Positions 1-8,037 are shown, counted from the first letter of the stretch. The stretch is DNA of 20,234 bases from Chara braunii (GCA_003427395.1 BFEA01000002.1:7979593-7999826); one strand, 5' to 3'. The notes: a model not told the origin generated them from the letters alone. Program-made: numbers and translations.

Positions 1-31
<31 letters not shown>
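1..31. repeat. (GA)n microsatellite
   Basis: Uninterrupted GA dinucleotides open the window. On the minus strand this is a CT tract about 50 nt downstream of the GH31 splice donor, so it probably lies in that gene's intron. The window also ends in a CT tract, so both edges may be assembly breaks at microsatellites. Confidence 0.97.
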
Positions 32-33
<2 letters not shown>

Positions 34-78
34 GATTGGAGACAGTGGGAGTAATAGAGGAGGTGGAGAGAGATCTGC

Positions 79-84
79 ACTCAC
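79..84 (-). promoter_or_regulatory. Splice donor (GTGAGT) after the GH31 exon
   Basis: On the minus strand the open frame reaches the conserved PAPMPYWTFG region and is followed by GTGAGT, a strong eukaryotic 5' splice site. The exon would end at base 85 in phase 1. Plant GH31 proteins continue at this point with the active-site half of the domain, which would lie beyond the left edge. The downstream sequence is pyrimidine-rich, as expected of an intron. Confidence 0.8.
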
Positions 85-968
85 CAAAAGTCCAGTATGG
101 CATTGGTGCAGGCCTACCGACCAGTTGGGTGTACTGATCGGTGACGGCAGCTGGAGATGGTCCTGTGAAGAAGAAAAAGTCAAAGACACCACCAAGCACC
201 CGGTATTGGATAGAATCCTCATTGACTTGAACATCCATCCCATTGCTGTTAAAGAGGAGGACGCCGTGTGCTGACCCATCCTTTCTGAGATCCAAATAAT
301 ATGGGTGCACACCGTAAAGGTTCATGTTGGCATTACAACTGCTTATGTCCGCAGCCCATAGAGTGTGTGTCCTGTTGGGGGTAAGACGAAAACCATCCGG
401 TCGTGTGCTCTCCCCGATCCCATAGAGCGACGAGTCAGGAGACGTGGCTGTTGAGAGCTCGAGATACTGATCTTTGAACGCCATGGTCCGAACAGCAGAA
501 GTGGTCCCAGGCGTTGAGTTGAATAGAACCTCGCCTGTCGCATGCCGAGTAATCGCAAACCCAAAAGGCTTGTCTGTGTAAGAAAAGCTGAGGGGATGTC
601 GATCCGGGTCGGGGGACATGGGGAGAGTCCCATCCTCCATTACAGTAGTCAAATCGTCCTCTTCCGCATCCTTCTCCTCCTCTTCCTCCTTGTCCTCCTC
701 CTTATTCTCTCCTGAAAACCCCTCTTCTCGATCCTTTGATGATCCTTCTCCAAGCATGACCCTACGAGCCTGACTCGAGAAACTTGATTGTTGCAGACTG
801 CCAGTTCTCTGTAAGTGTGATTGGCCACCCTCCGTACTTTCCCCATCTGATTTGATTCTCTCACTCTCTGTCCTCGCTGAGGTTGAAAAAAGATTCCGTG
901 GAACTTCCCATCGAGGCGCACCATCCACGGCTGTTATGTGAACACGCAGCCTCTCTTTCGTCTCATAC
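85..968 (-). CDS. GH31 alpha-glucosidase/alpha-xylosidase, internal exon (partial gene)
   Basis: This exon encodes about 294 residues of a plant-type glycoside hydrolase family 31 enzyme. Such enzymes are secreted or apoplastic exo-hydrolases that release alpha-glucose or alpha-xylose, for example from xyloglucan. In order it shows YETKERLRVHI and RWEVP (start of the N-terminal beta-sandwich), FSYTDKPFGFAITR, LFNSTPG, FKDQYLELST, LYGIGES, a HPYYLDLR strand, LLFNSNGMDV, GGVFDFFFFTGPSP and DQYTQLVGRPAPMPYW. These track XYL1/AGLU proteins nearly block for block. The signal peptide and first domain would be in upstream exons. The catalytic WxDMNE nucleophile would be in downstream exons outside the window. 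The frame is open from 1018 to 85, and the exon start is set by a CAG acceptor at 971-969. An acidic Glu/Asp/Lys-rich insert (about 651-712) and a Ser-rich stretch before it interrupt the usual sandwich and are unusual. Alpha-glucosidase and alpha-xylosidase cannot be told apart from this part. Confidence 0.93.
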
Positions 969-997
969 CTGGTAGGAGCAGGTGTTGGAAGGCAACA
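969..997 (-). promoter_or_regulatory. Splice acceptor and pyrimidine tract before the GH31 exon
   Basis: Read on the minus strand, a C/T-rich stretch ends in CTACCAG and is followed directly by codons for YETKERLRVHI. This is where homology to plant GH31 proteins begins. The frame stays open until a stop at 1019-1021, but the residues upstream of the acceptor do not resemble the family, which supports an intron boundary here. Confidence 0.7.
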
Positions 998-1333
998 GGA
1001 CAATGATCGCCGATGCGGTCAGTGGTGACCGATTGGTTGATTGATTGCTACACGCATTGACATAACCAAACTGGAAGTATTATGGTGAGTGTACTCAACC
1101 ATAAGTGGCTCGCTGTGACAGCAACAATCCATTGCTTGCAAATATATTTGCAATGTATCATTCACACTCCTTTCAAGTTCCTGGCTCTTTCTGAAAAGGG
1201 GGTTAGGTGTGAAGGCTATTGTATCCATCAGGAATTGAACTCACGAGCTGATTATCAACAATTGCATGTATGTACCATTCAGCCGCCACAAAGAAGGTGC
1301 ATTCTCTCATTTGCTGTACGTGTATTACTTTTG
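998..1333. other. Non-coding stretch, probable intron; weak tRNA-like relic near 1205-1295 (minus)
   Basis: No convincing gene is seen. On the minus strand around 1295-1205 there is a box-A-like TGGCGGCTGAATGG, then after a tRNA-like distance GAGTTCAATTCC, which could be a decayed box B. This might be a third tRNA-derived retroposon, but it is too eroded to be sure. Confidence 0.35.
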
Positions 1334-1444
1334 CTACCTTCTTCCCCCAAATACAACGTACAGTCATTATAGCTGTATATAGACTGAAAGATACCCCAAA
1401 TACAGCTATAATGACCGTACATTGTATTCGGGGGAAGAAGGTAG
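1334..1444 (-). repeat. 111-bp near-perfect inverted repeat (foldback/hairpin)
   Basis: Two 45-nt arms, 1334-1378 and 1400-1444, are reverse complements with three mismatches and a 21-nt spacer. All three mismatches become G-U wobbles if the minus strand is transcribed, and A-C mismatches if the plus strand is. A minus-strand RNA would therefore be paired over the full 45 bp. It could be a small foldback MITE or a microRNA/siRNA precursor. No clear target-site duplication flanks it. Confidence 0.85.
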
Positions 1445-1660
1445 TTTTTCAAAAGGGAAAATTGCACTTTTGCTACTTTTCCAAAAGGGGAAATTGCCAT
1501 CAAGCCTCCAACTCCTTAGTAGCTCTATCAAACTAAGGTAATAATGTTTCTTACATCTTGACAGGGAGAATTACCATTCACTCCCTGCAAAAGCATCTGA
1601 TGACCATTTTGACCCGGTCAGAATGTACCCAGCTGAACGTCAGGACGACAAGATGCACAA
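1445..1660. other. Non-coding; short tandem duplication at 1450-1497
   Basis: A 16-bp motif of the form CAAAAGGGRAAATTGC occurs at 1450-1465 and again at 1482-1497, a period of 32. No gene is seen in the rest. Confidence 0.5.
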
Positions 1661-1757
1661 TCTTTTTCTTTTTTTCTTTTTTTTAATAACAACCACACAG
1701 CCCCGTCTATTCTGGGGGGCATCAGTCCGGTTACTTATCACCGGCAAGCAAGGTTTT
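1660..1757 (-). mobile_element. A-tailed retroposon 3' end (minus strand)
   Basis: On the minus strand a block containing GCTTGCCGG, CCCAGAATA and a C/G-rich segment ends in an A-rich tail (interrupted T-run at 1663-1685 on the plus strand). A related block at 8364-8450 has the same order: GCTTGCCGG, then CCCAGAATA, then an A-rich tail. Two copies with the same tail polarity suggest one family of retroposons or LINE 3' ends. Confidence 0.45.
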
Positions 1758-2439
1758 TGTAACAGGCAACGGGGGAGATTAGACAGAAAAGAAAGGCAGC
1801 CTATCCTTGTGGCTCAAGACGCCTATACAAGGGGGGTTGCTACAACAAAGCCCACTCCCACCCTTCCTTGGGCATTGTCCTGGAAGTCGGGAAGCTTACT
1901 AGCAGCACCCAGGCACGCTGCAGGATAGTCCCCAAGGGGTCAAGGCACGGGGGGGAGGAGTGTCGGTCCTAGAAGCCCCACAGGGCGCATATTACTCACT
2001 CACACCTTCCCACCATCACTATCTACGCCCTATGTTTCCTCTGCCTCCTATCAACACATCGTCTGTGTCCATGTTTTTTTTTTGGTGCAGATTTTCTGGT
2101 ACATGGCAAGGACAATATGGGTCCATGAGAGATGTCATACATCTGAGAAAGGAACACTCACTGAGCATATCAATCTCATTGAGCATATCACACATCATAG
2201 TGCACACCAAACGTAGGCTAACACATGCTGGAGCATTTGTCCCAAAAAAAAATAAATAATAATAATAAAAATCCAACACATGATTGAAAAGTAGAGTACA
2301 CAGTCGGTCAACATTCAACTTTCCACAACACCCAAGAACCGCCGTTCGTTCCGCCTACCCGCCGACCGAAAGAGGACTTCTACGAAACAATCATTGCTTA
2401 AGTACTACACGAACCTGGTGTTGTCGTTCCTCAAAAGGC
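1758..2439. other. Non-coding stretch with no gene recognised
   Basis: No open frame resembles a known protein. Small features are a TGAGCATATCA motif repeated within 2162-2190 and an A-rich run with AATAAT units at 2247-2272 that could be a decayed poly(A) tail. The rest is unassigned intron or intergenic sequence. Confidence 0.5.
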
Positions 2440-2560
2440 GCATGTCAGGTCTGAATTCCTGACTCCTCCGGTAAAGACCATAGCTACTCTTAGTTATGAT
2501 GTTACCGGTTCGAATCCATGATGGTCCGTAGTATCAAGCATCCTGAGCCCAATACAAATC
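2440..2560 (+). mobile_element. tRNA-derived SINE-like copy 1
   Basis: A perfect RNA polymerase III box B, GGTTCGAATCC, lies at 2507-2517. The roughly 40 bases before it align with the SINE at 7555-7610 (GGTAAAGA against GGTTAAGA, then CTACTCTTA against CT-CTTGA, then GTTACC against GTCACT). In both copies a GAGCCCA motif follows shortly after box B. Box A is too decayed to call. There are no protein-like features. Confidence 0.55.
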
Positions 2561-2830
2561 CAAACCAAACGTCGAGCCTGGGCTCCAAGGCCCGGAAAAT
2601 CTAGTATAGAGCCCAAAACACAAGCCACACAAAACCAAACGAGCCCGGGCTCCAAGGGCCAAAAAACGGTATCTAAATATTCAAAAAGAAACCCTGTTAC
2701 TACTGCGTGACATATCGAGCCAAAAACAACCCAAAGCAAAACAGGCCCGGGCTCCAGAGGCCAAACTCCGTATCTTACTGCGCACTAAGAAAGGCGTGAG
2801 AAAAACACACTATTCCATGGAAACCCTGTT
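2560..2830. repeat. Threefold internal repeat with CCCGGGCTCC cores
   Basis: Three blocks built on (G)CCYGGGCTCCARRG-CC occur near 2574, 2641 and 2741, each preceded by a CCAAA/ACCAAACG-like stretch and followed by CAAAAA or CAAAC. A second shared motif, GAAACCCTGTTAC, occurs near 2690 and 2819. The array follows SINE-like copy 1 directly and may be its body or tail. Confidence 0.6.
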
Positions 2831-2866
2831 ACCAGTACACGGCCTTCGATTTCAGAGAAAGCCCAC

Positions 2867-5560
2867 CTACTTACATACCAAATCCAAAGCAAGCTTCCAG
2901 TGCACGTCCCTACCATGCACAAAACGTTTCAAAACACGCGGAAAGAAATCATTCGGGACATCCTTCAGTCGTGATTCACGTTTCAGTGAAATTACCTGTC
3001 TCGGGATTTCATGTGGCGCTGAAGTATTTTGATCGATGCGATGTAAATGGCTAGCCAGGACGACACTTTTCTGTGTCTTACTACCCCATGATAAGTAAGA
3101 CTAGCCGTTGAAGAAGGACAAATGTTCGCCATTCCACATTGAATCCTCATTTTTGGACACTTGCACACAGTCCAACACAGGATGATGTTCATTGATCCGG
3201 ACTTCACACCCTACGAAGTCCCATCTCCCCGATCCGTCATCCGTTCTCTTCAGGGTGAGGTTATCAGGATAGCACTTTGAGAAATCTGAAAAGATTGAAT
3301 CAACCTCCTGAGGGACAAGTTTCCCAGTTGCGACGATCAGACTGACATCATCAATCAATCTGACCCCATGCACTACACTCTGTTTCATTCCCAAACTGCT
3401 GACTGACATCATCAATCAATTTGACCCCGCGCACTACACTCCGTTTCTTTCCCAAACTGCTGAGGAATCGATATTCTGCACGCACACGCATGATGCATGC
3501 AAGAGGGGGACTTGTGCTCTTACCCATGGGGATTCCTACTTTTTGTTGAAGCAGAATCCCCAGAGCTTTAGTGAAAGTGTGCTTCAGCTCGAAAACAACA
3601 AACTGCCGGATCTCCTTGAATTCTATTTTCCTCCAATGGTCAAATCCGGTCGTCACTCCAAAGCTAGCCCCTCTTCCTCGTGGGTTAACACGGACGAATG
3701 TTCGTCCTTTCCCTTCATGAAAACACAACAACCAATCAACTGTGTCCAGAATGTCGTGATGTGGCAGAAGGCTGAACATATCTTTAATATCGAAGGACCT
3801 TGCGACTACGTCAGGTAAAAGTTAAGGCTACCCAGTTTCTTGTTAATCGATTCAACCTTCTTTGTCAATATCGATACCGCCTTAAGGTTGAAATGCCAAT
3901 CCTGGGGGAGGCAATCCAAAAGGTGATTTAAGCACCTCAGCAACCACCTTGCTTGTGCGTGGCGTTGGTTCCGGATAAGACGGACAAATGGGACAGAAGC
4001 GATCGAGGTCCTTGTGCTTCGGCATGGCGTAAGCATGACCGATAGTCCCTTTACTGTCCCATCTTGCAAAGTCAAGGATCCCCTCCGTTTTCAGTTCCGA
4101 TCTCATATCCCTCAAAATTGTGCTCTCATTCTTTGTGACCGGAACATACTCAATATTCCGGATGAATAAGGACAACATACCCTCATAATACAACAATGGG
4201 CACATCACCAAAGTTTCTCCTGGATTCCTATCCAGGGGAGTGAGAACAAGACCCTTAAATTGCTTTCTCAACTCAACAACATCCCTCGTATCCGCAAAAC
4301 TTTCCTCCTGCGACACAACATTCGTCATGCAACGGGTCAATTCATTGGCAGAACAGACAACAGATTGACCCTTCGCGTCCGTCCAGCTTCTGAAACCCTC
4401 GCTGATCTCCTGTCCCAACCTCAATACCCTATCTCTATGATTTATTTTTGGGACATTGTTGGAATTCGTTAATAAGGTAGGAACATATTCCACCCCGTGC
4501 AATCTAACACGTACGTGACCTCGTACCCGTGGGTATGGTAACCCTGAACATGCACAGGCTGACACTTCCTTTCGAGCAAAGGCTCGGTGGTTGTGTATTA
4601 GATCCGCAACACTTGGATTACGTGTCCAAATGATGCGGAGTGAGCTTCACGCGCGTCTAATTACACAAGGTGGGAGAAGCAAATTTCCTAGCTTATCATT
4701 GACCAACTTTCGAACTTCAGCCATCTTAATACAATCATCAAAAAGCAAGCGGATCATAATTTGAGTAGAGAAATTGAAACCAAAAACATCCTTCACACAT
4801 CCAATCAAACGCCTCAGATAAGCACGTGTACTCTTTTTCTCGAAATCCTTGACCGTATTGTACAGGCTTGACAATGAAACCAAGTCCCATCTTCGGAGAG
4901 ATTCAAAACGTTTAGGATTACGTACGAGTGAGATCAAGAAAGGCTTATTAACACTCATACGGGCTCTCCATCGTCTCACATACTGAAATACAATACAACC
5001 CTCGGTTTCAAAGGCAAACTTGAAATCCTTCAAGCATCCGTTCCTACCATCATAGTTAACCGACGAAGATCCAAAAGCCTTACGGATCCCTTTCCAACGG
5101 TCACACCACGTATCAACTCCTGAGTACGTAAGACTTGGAAAATGCTAACCGACCAGGGGTCATCCGAATTCGTTCGTACACGTATCGGGCATATGCCTCA
5201 GTTGTCGACCCTATCCCCACTTACCTTCTTCACCTGTCTGTTTCGTTCCTTCTTACCCCGCCTTCCCTTCTTACTGGAGCTCGTAAGTTTCCTTGTTGTA
5301 TTAAGAAAAGGACTCGATTTCCTAATAAAAGTGAATTCAACGGGGAGCAAATCGATGGGTTCCACAATCTCCACAGGGAGCTGGGCATACGACTTCATAC
5401 CAAAGCATTTCCACCATCTGTAAAGATGCATGTTCTTTACTATTACGTCTATATACCGACAAATGTTCCCTCCATCTCGCCACAGGTGATCAGGAAGTCT
5501 GTCCAATATATTGTGACTTACATGTGATCGAGGTAATCACATACACACAATTAGGGTGGG
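2867..5560 (-). pseudogene. Penelope-like retroelement ORF: GIY-YIG endonuclease upstream of reverse transcriptase (degenerate)
   Basis: Read on the minus strand, the N-terminal part is a GIY-YIG nuclease: VYVIT near 5546, QYIGQT at about 5496-5513, RWREHL at 5460-5477, then in another frame LYRWW and FIRKSSPFLNT, where the conserved Glu and the domain end are expected. A basic linker and a long helical region follow (about 5290-4650), then a CxC cysteine motif (ACACSG, about 4560). The RT comes next: LTPLDRNPGETLVMC, YAMPKHKD (about 4010-4031), motif A FDIKDMFSLLPHHD (from 3794), motif B GIPMGKSTSPPLA (about 3497-3535), motif C LIDD, and a thumb with FVGCEV and SHLHRID, ending at a TAG at 2867. 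RTs with GxPMGxxxSPxLA and a G/R-x-x-DD motif near GIY-YIG point to Penelope-like elements. Several frameshifts and stops show it is dead. Which described PLE clade it joins is inference. Confidence 0.85.
3340..3461 (-). repeat. 61-bp tandem duplication across the RT catalytic motif
   Basis: Units 3340-3400 and 3401-3461 differ at a few positions, mostly transitions. Each contains codons for LIDD (3347-3358 and 3408-3419), the Asp-Asp motif C. Because 61 is not a multiple of three, the duplication also shifts the frame. Confidence 0.95.
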
Positions 5561-5756
5561 TTAGAAAATCCAAACCAAATTGCGAAAAGAGCTTGACCCA
5601 AGAATCGACACATTTAACAAGCCATCAGTAGCATTCATGTAGTGCAAGCAAGAGAATCAATAAACAGAAGATTAGGTTCAAATCATCATCCGCTGAGTGC
5701 CGAAAAGCCATGATCACATTTGACACTACGACCCAGTGATCAGTAGTGAGGCCAGT
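5561..5756. other. Spacer between the gag-like gene and the GIY-YIG/RT gene
   Basis: About 200 bases separate the stop of the CCHC gene from the first GIY-YIG codons. No protein-like frame is recognised. If the two genes belong to one element, this is an inter-ORF spacer and may have held the start of the second ORF. Confidence 0.5.
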
Positions 5757-6985
5757 TCATGCCTGTGCTTCATCATTAGCTTCCTCTTCACTTGATTGTG
5801 TTTCCTCGCCCAGATTCACGCAAGCGCCGAAGTCTGGCAGAAGGTCACCAAAGTGCAGTTGCGCTCTTCGGTCGGCAATATCGAAGATCGCTTGCACCTT
5901 CGTGGAGTAGTTAACTCCTTCGTCTCAACAAATCGTTCGCAGTGTATCGTAGTCCATTCGTGACAGTTCCCTCCTGTTGTTGTCCAGGAAAATCATACGT
6001 TCCATCGCTGCATCATGCACTGGCGGTTTCACCGTGGTAAGCGCTTTGGTCACCACTCCTCGTGTGGCTCGTCGGACTGCAACCCGTGTTCGAGTGCGCT
6101 GTAGCTGATCGGACAACCGTACTAGGCGAATGCCTGTTCATTTACTCACACACTTGGCTGGTGTTGTCACTGGAGGGTTGTCACCCACCGGAGTGTCTTC
6201 TCCTCATTTCCGTTTCTCGTGGATTGACAAGTTGTCAGTACCCTCTGTAATGGCTTCCACATCGCTTGTTGTCCCCAATGTTGACGGTCAACTTCGACCA
6301 CGACTTCCTTCCCTTTCCCGATAGTTGTCGTCGATTGACTTTTGGTTATTGTACCCGAAATGGCTTTACGCGCTTCCATTTTGATCTCCTCACGAATATC
6401 CCCCACTCGAAGCGAGAGTTGAACCTCAATTGCCTTCGCCATCGCCAATTGCTCCTCCTCTCGCTTTCGTAATTTCTCGGCTTTGCGGAGTGCTCTCTCG
6501 GCTTCAGCTGCTCTAGCTTCTTCCTCGGCGCGTCGTGCCTCCTCTCGCTCACGGTTCTCTGTCCCCTCTCGGCTCTTCTCGCACGCTCCATCTCGACAAA
6601 TTCCTGAACATAGGCCATTGTACGGCCTAGTTCGTCCAACCGATTATCCGTAGCTGGTTCCGCAAGTTGCTGTTGTGTTCTCTCCCTTGGAGGTGATATA
6701 ATAGCAGGTGCCCTTCTGGCAAACTCGACTGGGCAAATCTAACCATCCGATTGCATCTGACGTCAAGCTATAGGATTCATCCAATACCTCCAGCAGTCGG
6801 TCCGAAAATGGCCAACTACCCTGCATCCAAAACAGGTAGGTGGTCCACGACGTGGAGGATTCCCTTCTTTCCTCTCGACTGCTGTTTCGTGATCCACCTT
6901 GCCTTTCACGGCTATCGTCTCGGTTGCGCGCTAGCCTACTATCTCAGCTATCTCAACTACCATCTCGGTAGTGATCGCCAGCCAT
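5757..6985 (-). pseudogene. Gag-like nucleic-acid-binding protein: RD/RS-rich, CCHC knuckle, charged helix, SAP-like end (degenerate)
   Basis: On the minus strand an Arg/Asp/Ser-rich stretch (about 6985-6850, with stops) leads into PPRRGPPT and a CCHC zinc knuckle at 6834-6793 with spacing C-x2-C-x4-H-x4-C (CFGCRVVGHFRTDC). After a Gln/Thr-rich linker there is LDELGRTMAYVQEFVEMER and a long Arg/Glu/Ala-rich, coiled-coil-like region (about 6610-6430), then LAMAKAIEVQLSLRVGDIRE. The C-terminal part has FLDNNRRELSRMDYDTLRTIC, an in-frame TGA at 5927-5925, then DEGVNYSTKVQAIFDIADRR and an acidic tail ending at the stop 5759-5757. The last block, a helix then a short loop and KxxAIFDIADRR, resembles a SAP-type DNA-binding helix pair. 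Such proteins package or chaperone retroelement RNA. At least one nonsense mutation and several frameshifts are present. The same strand and a short spacer tie it to the GIY-YIG/RT gene. Confidence 0.75.
6793..6834 (-). other. CCHC zinc knuckle coding segment
   Basis: Fourteen codons give C-x2-C-x4-H-x4-C exactly, the retroviral-type zinc knuckle found in gag and LINE ORF1 proteins. It is intact even though the frame around it is broken. Confidence 0.9.
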
Positions 6986-7191
6986 ACTGGTGGCTGAAAT
7001 CCCTACAATCCAGCTTCCAAACTTCCAATTTGAACATCGGCTTATTAAGGTTGACAAACAAGCTTCCCTCGTGCTCACTCACTCCCAGCTATAAGACTCC
7101 GGGAAGGTTCACACATGCATCGATAGGTCTATCCTTGTGCAGGGAAGGACAATATGGTTATCTGATGCTCGAGCAGGGATGAGATGCCATC

Positions 7192-7300
7192 TTTTTTTTG
7201 TGGGGGGGGACCATTTCTCGATTTATGTGTGTCATCCTTGTGCAGGGGCTATGCTAATTTTCTCTTTATCGTTGCAATTTTAACGGATGTCCCGAAGGAC
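7192..7300 (-). pseudogene. U6 snRNA pseudogene 1 with A-tail
   Basis: The minus strand from 7300 to 7208 follows plant U6 snRNA end to end: the 5' stem-loop GTCCTTCGGGACATCC, TTAAAATTG, the catalytic region, CCCCTGCACAAGGATGACAC, and CATAAATCGAGAAATGGTCC. It differs from functional U6 where it matters: ACAGAGA reads AAAGAGA, though the AGC triad remains. Several changes are CG to CA, typical of methyl-C decay. A C-run and A8 follow at 7207-7192, and ATGGCA lies near both ends, so this looks like a LINE-mobilised retrocopy. No plant snRNA upstream element was seen. Confidence 0.93.
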
Positions 7301-7314
7301 AGATTTTGCCATTT

Positions 7315-7755
7315 CTAAACAGGGTAATTACAGAAATAGCACGTTTTCGAAGTTTCCCAGCGAAAATGTTGTCGGGGTCCGAAAGATGTATTTTTGCAAT
7401 GAAAGTGGGACCCCGGCCGCAGATGTTTTTGTTGTGAAACTACCGGGTCCAAAACTGTATTTTTGCAACAAACGTGGGACCCCGCCCGCAACAGTTTTTG
7501 CTGTGAAACTACCGGGACCTCATGGCCGGTATGGTTCCACTTTTGAACACCGTGTGGCTGTAGTGGTTAAGAGACTTGGCTCTTGAGGCCGAGGTCACTG
7601 GTTCGAATCTGTGCTTGCACGGAGGAGGGCCTTGAGCCCAGATATACAGACTTATAACTACCCTAAAGCTGCAACAAAAGATGTATTTTTGCAACGAAAC
7701 TTGGGCCCTGCCACTATTTTTGCTGTGAAACTACAGCAAACGCGCTATTTTTGAA
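7315..7755. repeat. About 70-bp tandem array (units rich in TATTTTTGCAAC and GAAACTACC)
   Basis: Unit 1 (7375-7444) and unit 2 (7445-7513) are close copies with GGGTCC, TGTATTTTTGCAA, GTGGGACCCC and TTGTGAAACTACC. A third unit (about 7671-7733) is separated from unit 2 by a 150-bp insertion. Flanking pieces with GTTTTCGAAGTTTCCC (7344) and CTATTTTTGAAACTTACCC (7745) look like worn partial units. It is non-coding. Confidence 0.88.
7520..7670 (+). mobile_element. tRNA-derived SINE (copy 2) inserted in the tandem array
   Basis: A box-A-like TGGCTGTAGTGG (7555-7566) and box B GGTTCGAATCT (7600-7610) have tRNA spacing. The bases around 7551-7557 can pair with those near 7613-7620 as a seven-pair acceptor-like stem with wobbles, but the T-arm does not close well, so it is not a working tRNA gene. 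The segment interrupts the third 70-bp unit. An AACTACC motif lies on both sides, either a target duplication or part of the array itself. A GAGCCCA motif after box B is shared with copy 1. Confidence 0.7.
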
Positions 7756-7893
7756 ACTTACCCTTCCTAAACATTAATCTTCTTTTTTGACATCCCAACT
7801 TATGCCATACTCAAACTTCAACTTCCTTGCCTGAAAGTGGCCTTGATCAAGGTTACGTAGATCATAGAAAGTCCTAGCAGGAGTATGCCCTCA
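7756..7893. other. Short unassigned stretch between the tandem array and U6 copy 2
   Basis: No gene, RNA or clear repeat was recognised here. Confidence 0.4.
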
Positions 7894-8037
7894 CTCATTT
7901 CTGGATTCGTGCAAGTGGTCCTTTTTTCCCCCTTTCAATCCTTATGGGACCTTGCTTATCTTCTCTATATCCCTCCAAAATGTTTTTATTTCTATTTTTT
8001 TGGAATCCCTCCAATTTTAATGGATGTCCCAAAGGAC
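7894..8037 (-). pseudogene. U6 snRNA pseudogene 2, interrupted by two insertions
   Basis: Three minus-strand blocks match U6 in order: 8037-8005 (GTCCTTTGGGACATCC and TAAAATTGGA), 7979-7938 (GATATAGAGAAGATAAGC, then AAGGAT) and 7915-7894 (a GAATCCAGAAATGAG-like 3' end). Between the first two sits an A-rich insert bounded by the 10-bp direct repeat ATCCCTCCAA (7969-7978 and 8005-8014, plus strand). Between the last two is a homopurine (G/A-rich on the minus strand) insert of about 22 nt. ACAGAGA has become ATAGAGA; the AGC triad is kept. It is a dead copy, more decayed than pseudogene 1. Confidence 0.85.

Noticed and set aside
32-274. Plus-strand open frame at the left edge
   Set aside because: It is the antisense shadow of the GH31 exon and its intron.
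4260-4472. Plus-strand open frame within the PLE region
   Set aside because: It is antisense to the recognisable RT coding frame.
7116-7165. A third U6 snRNA fragment
   Set aside because: Only about 15 nt (ATCCTTGTGCAGGG) match U6; the next bases match a different local repeat seen near 2109.
7551-7621. A functional tRNA gene
   Set aside because: Box A and box B are present and an acceptor-like stem forms, but the T-arm does not pair and the segment sits inside a repeat array; a SINE fits better.
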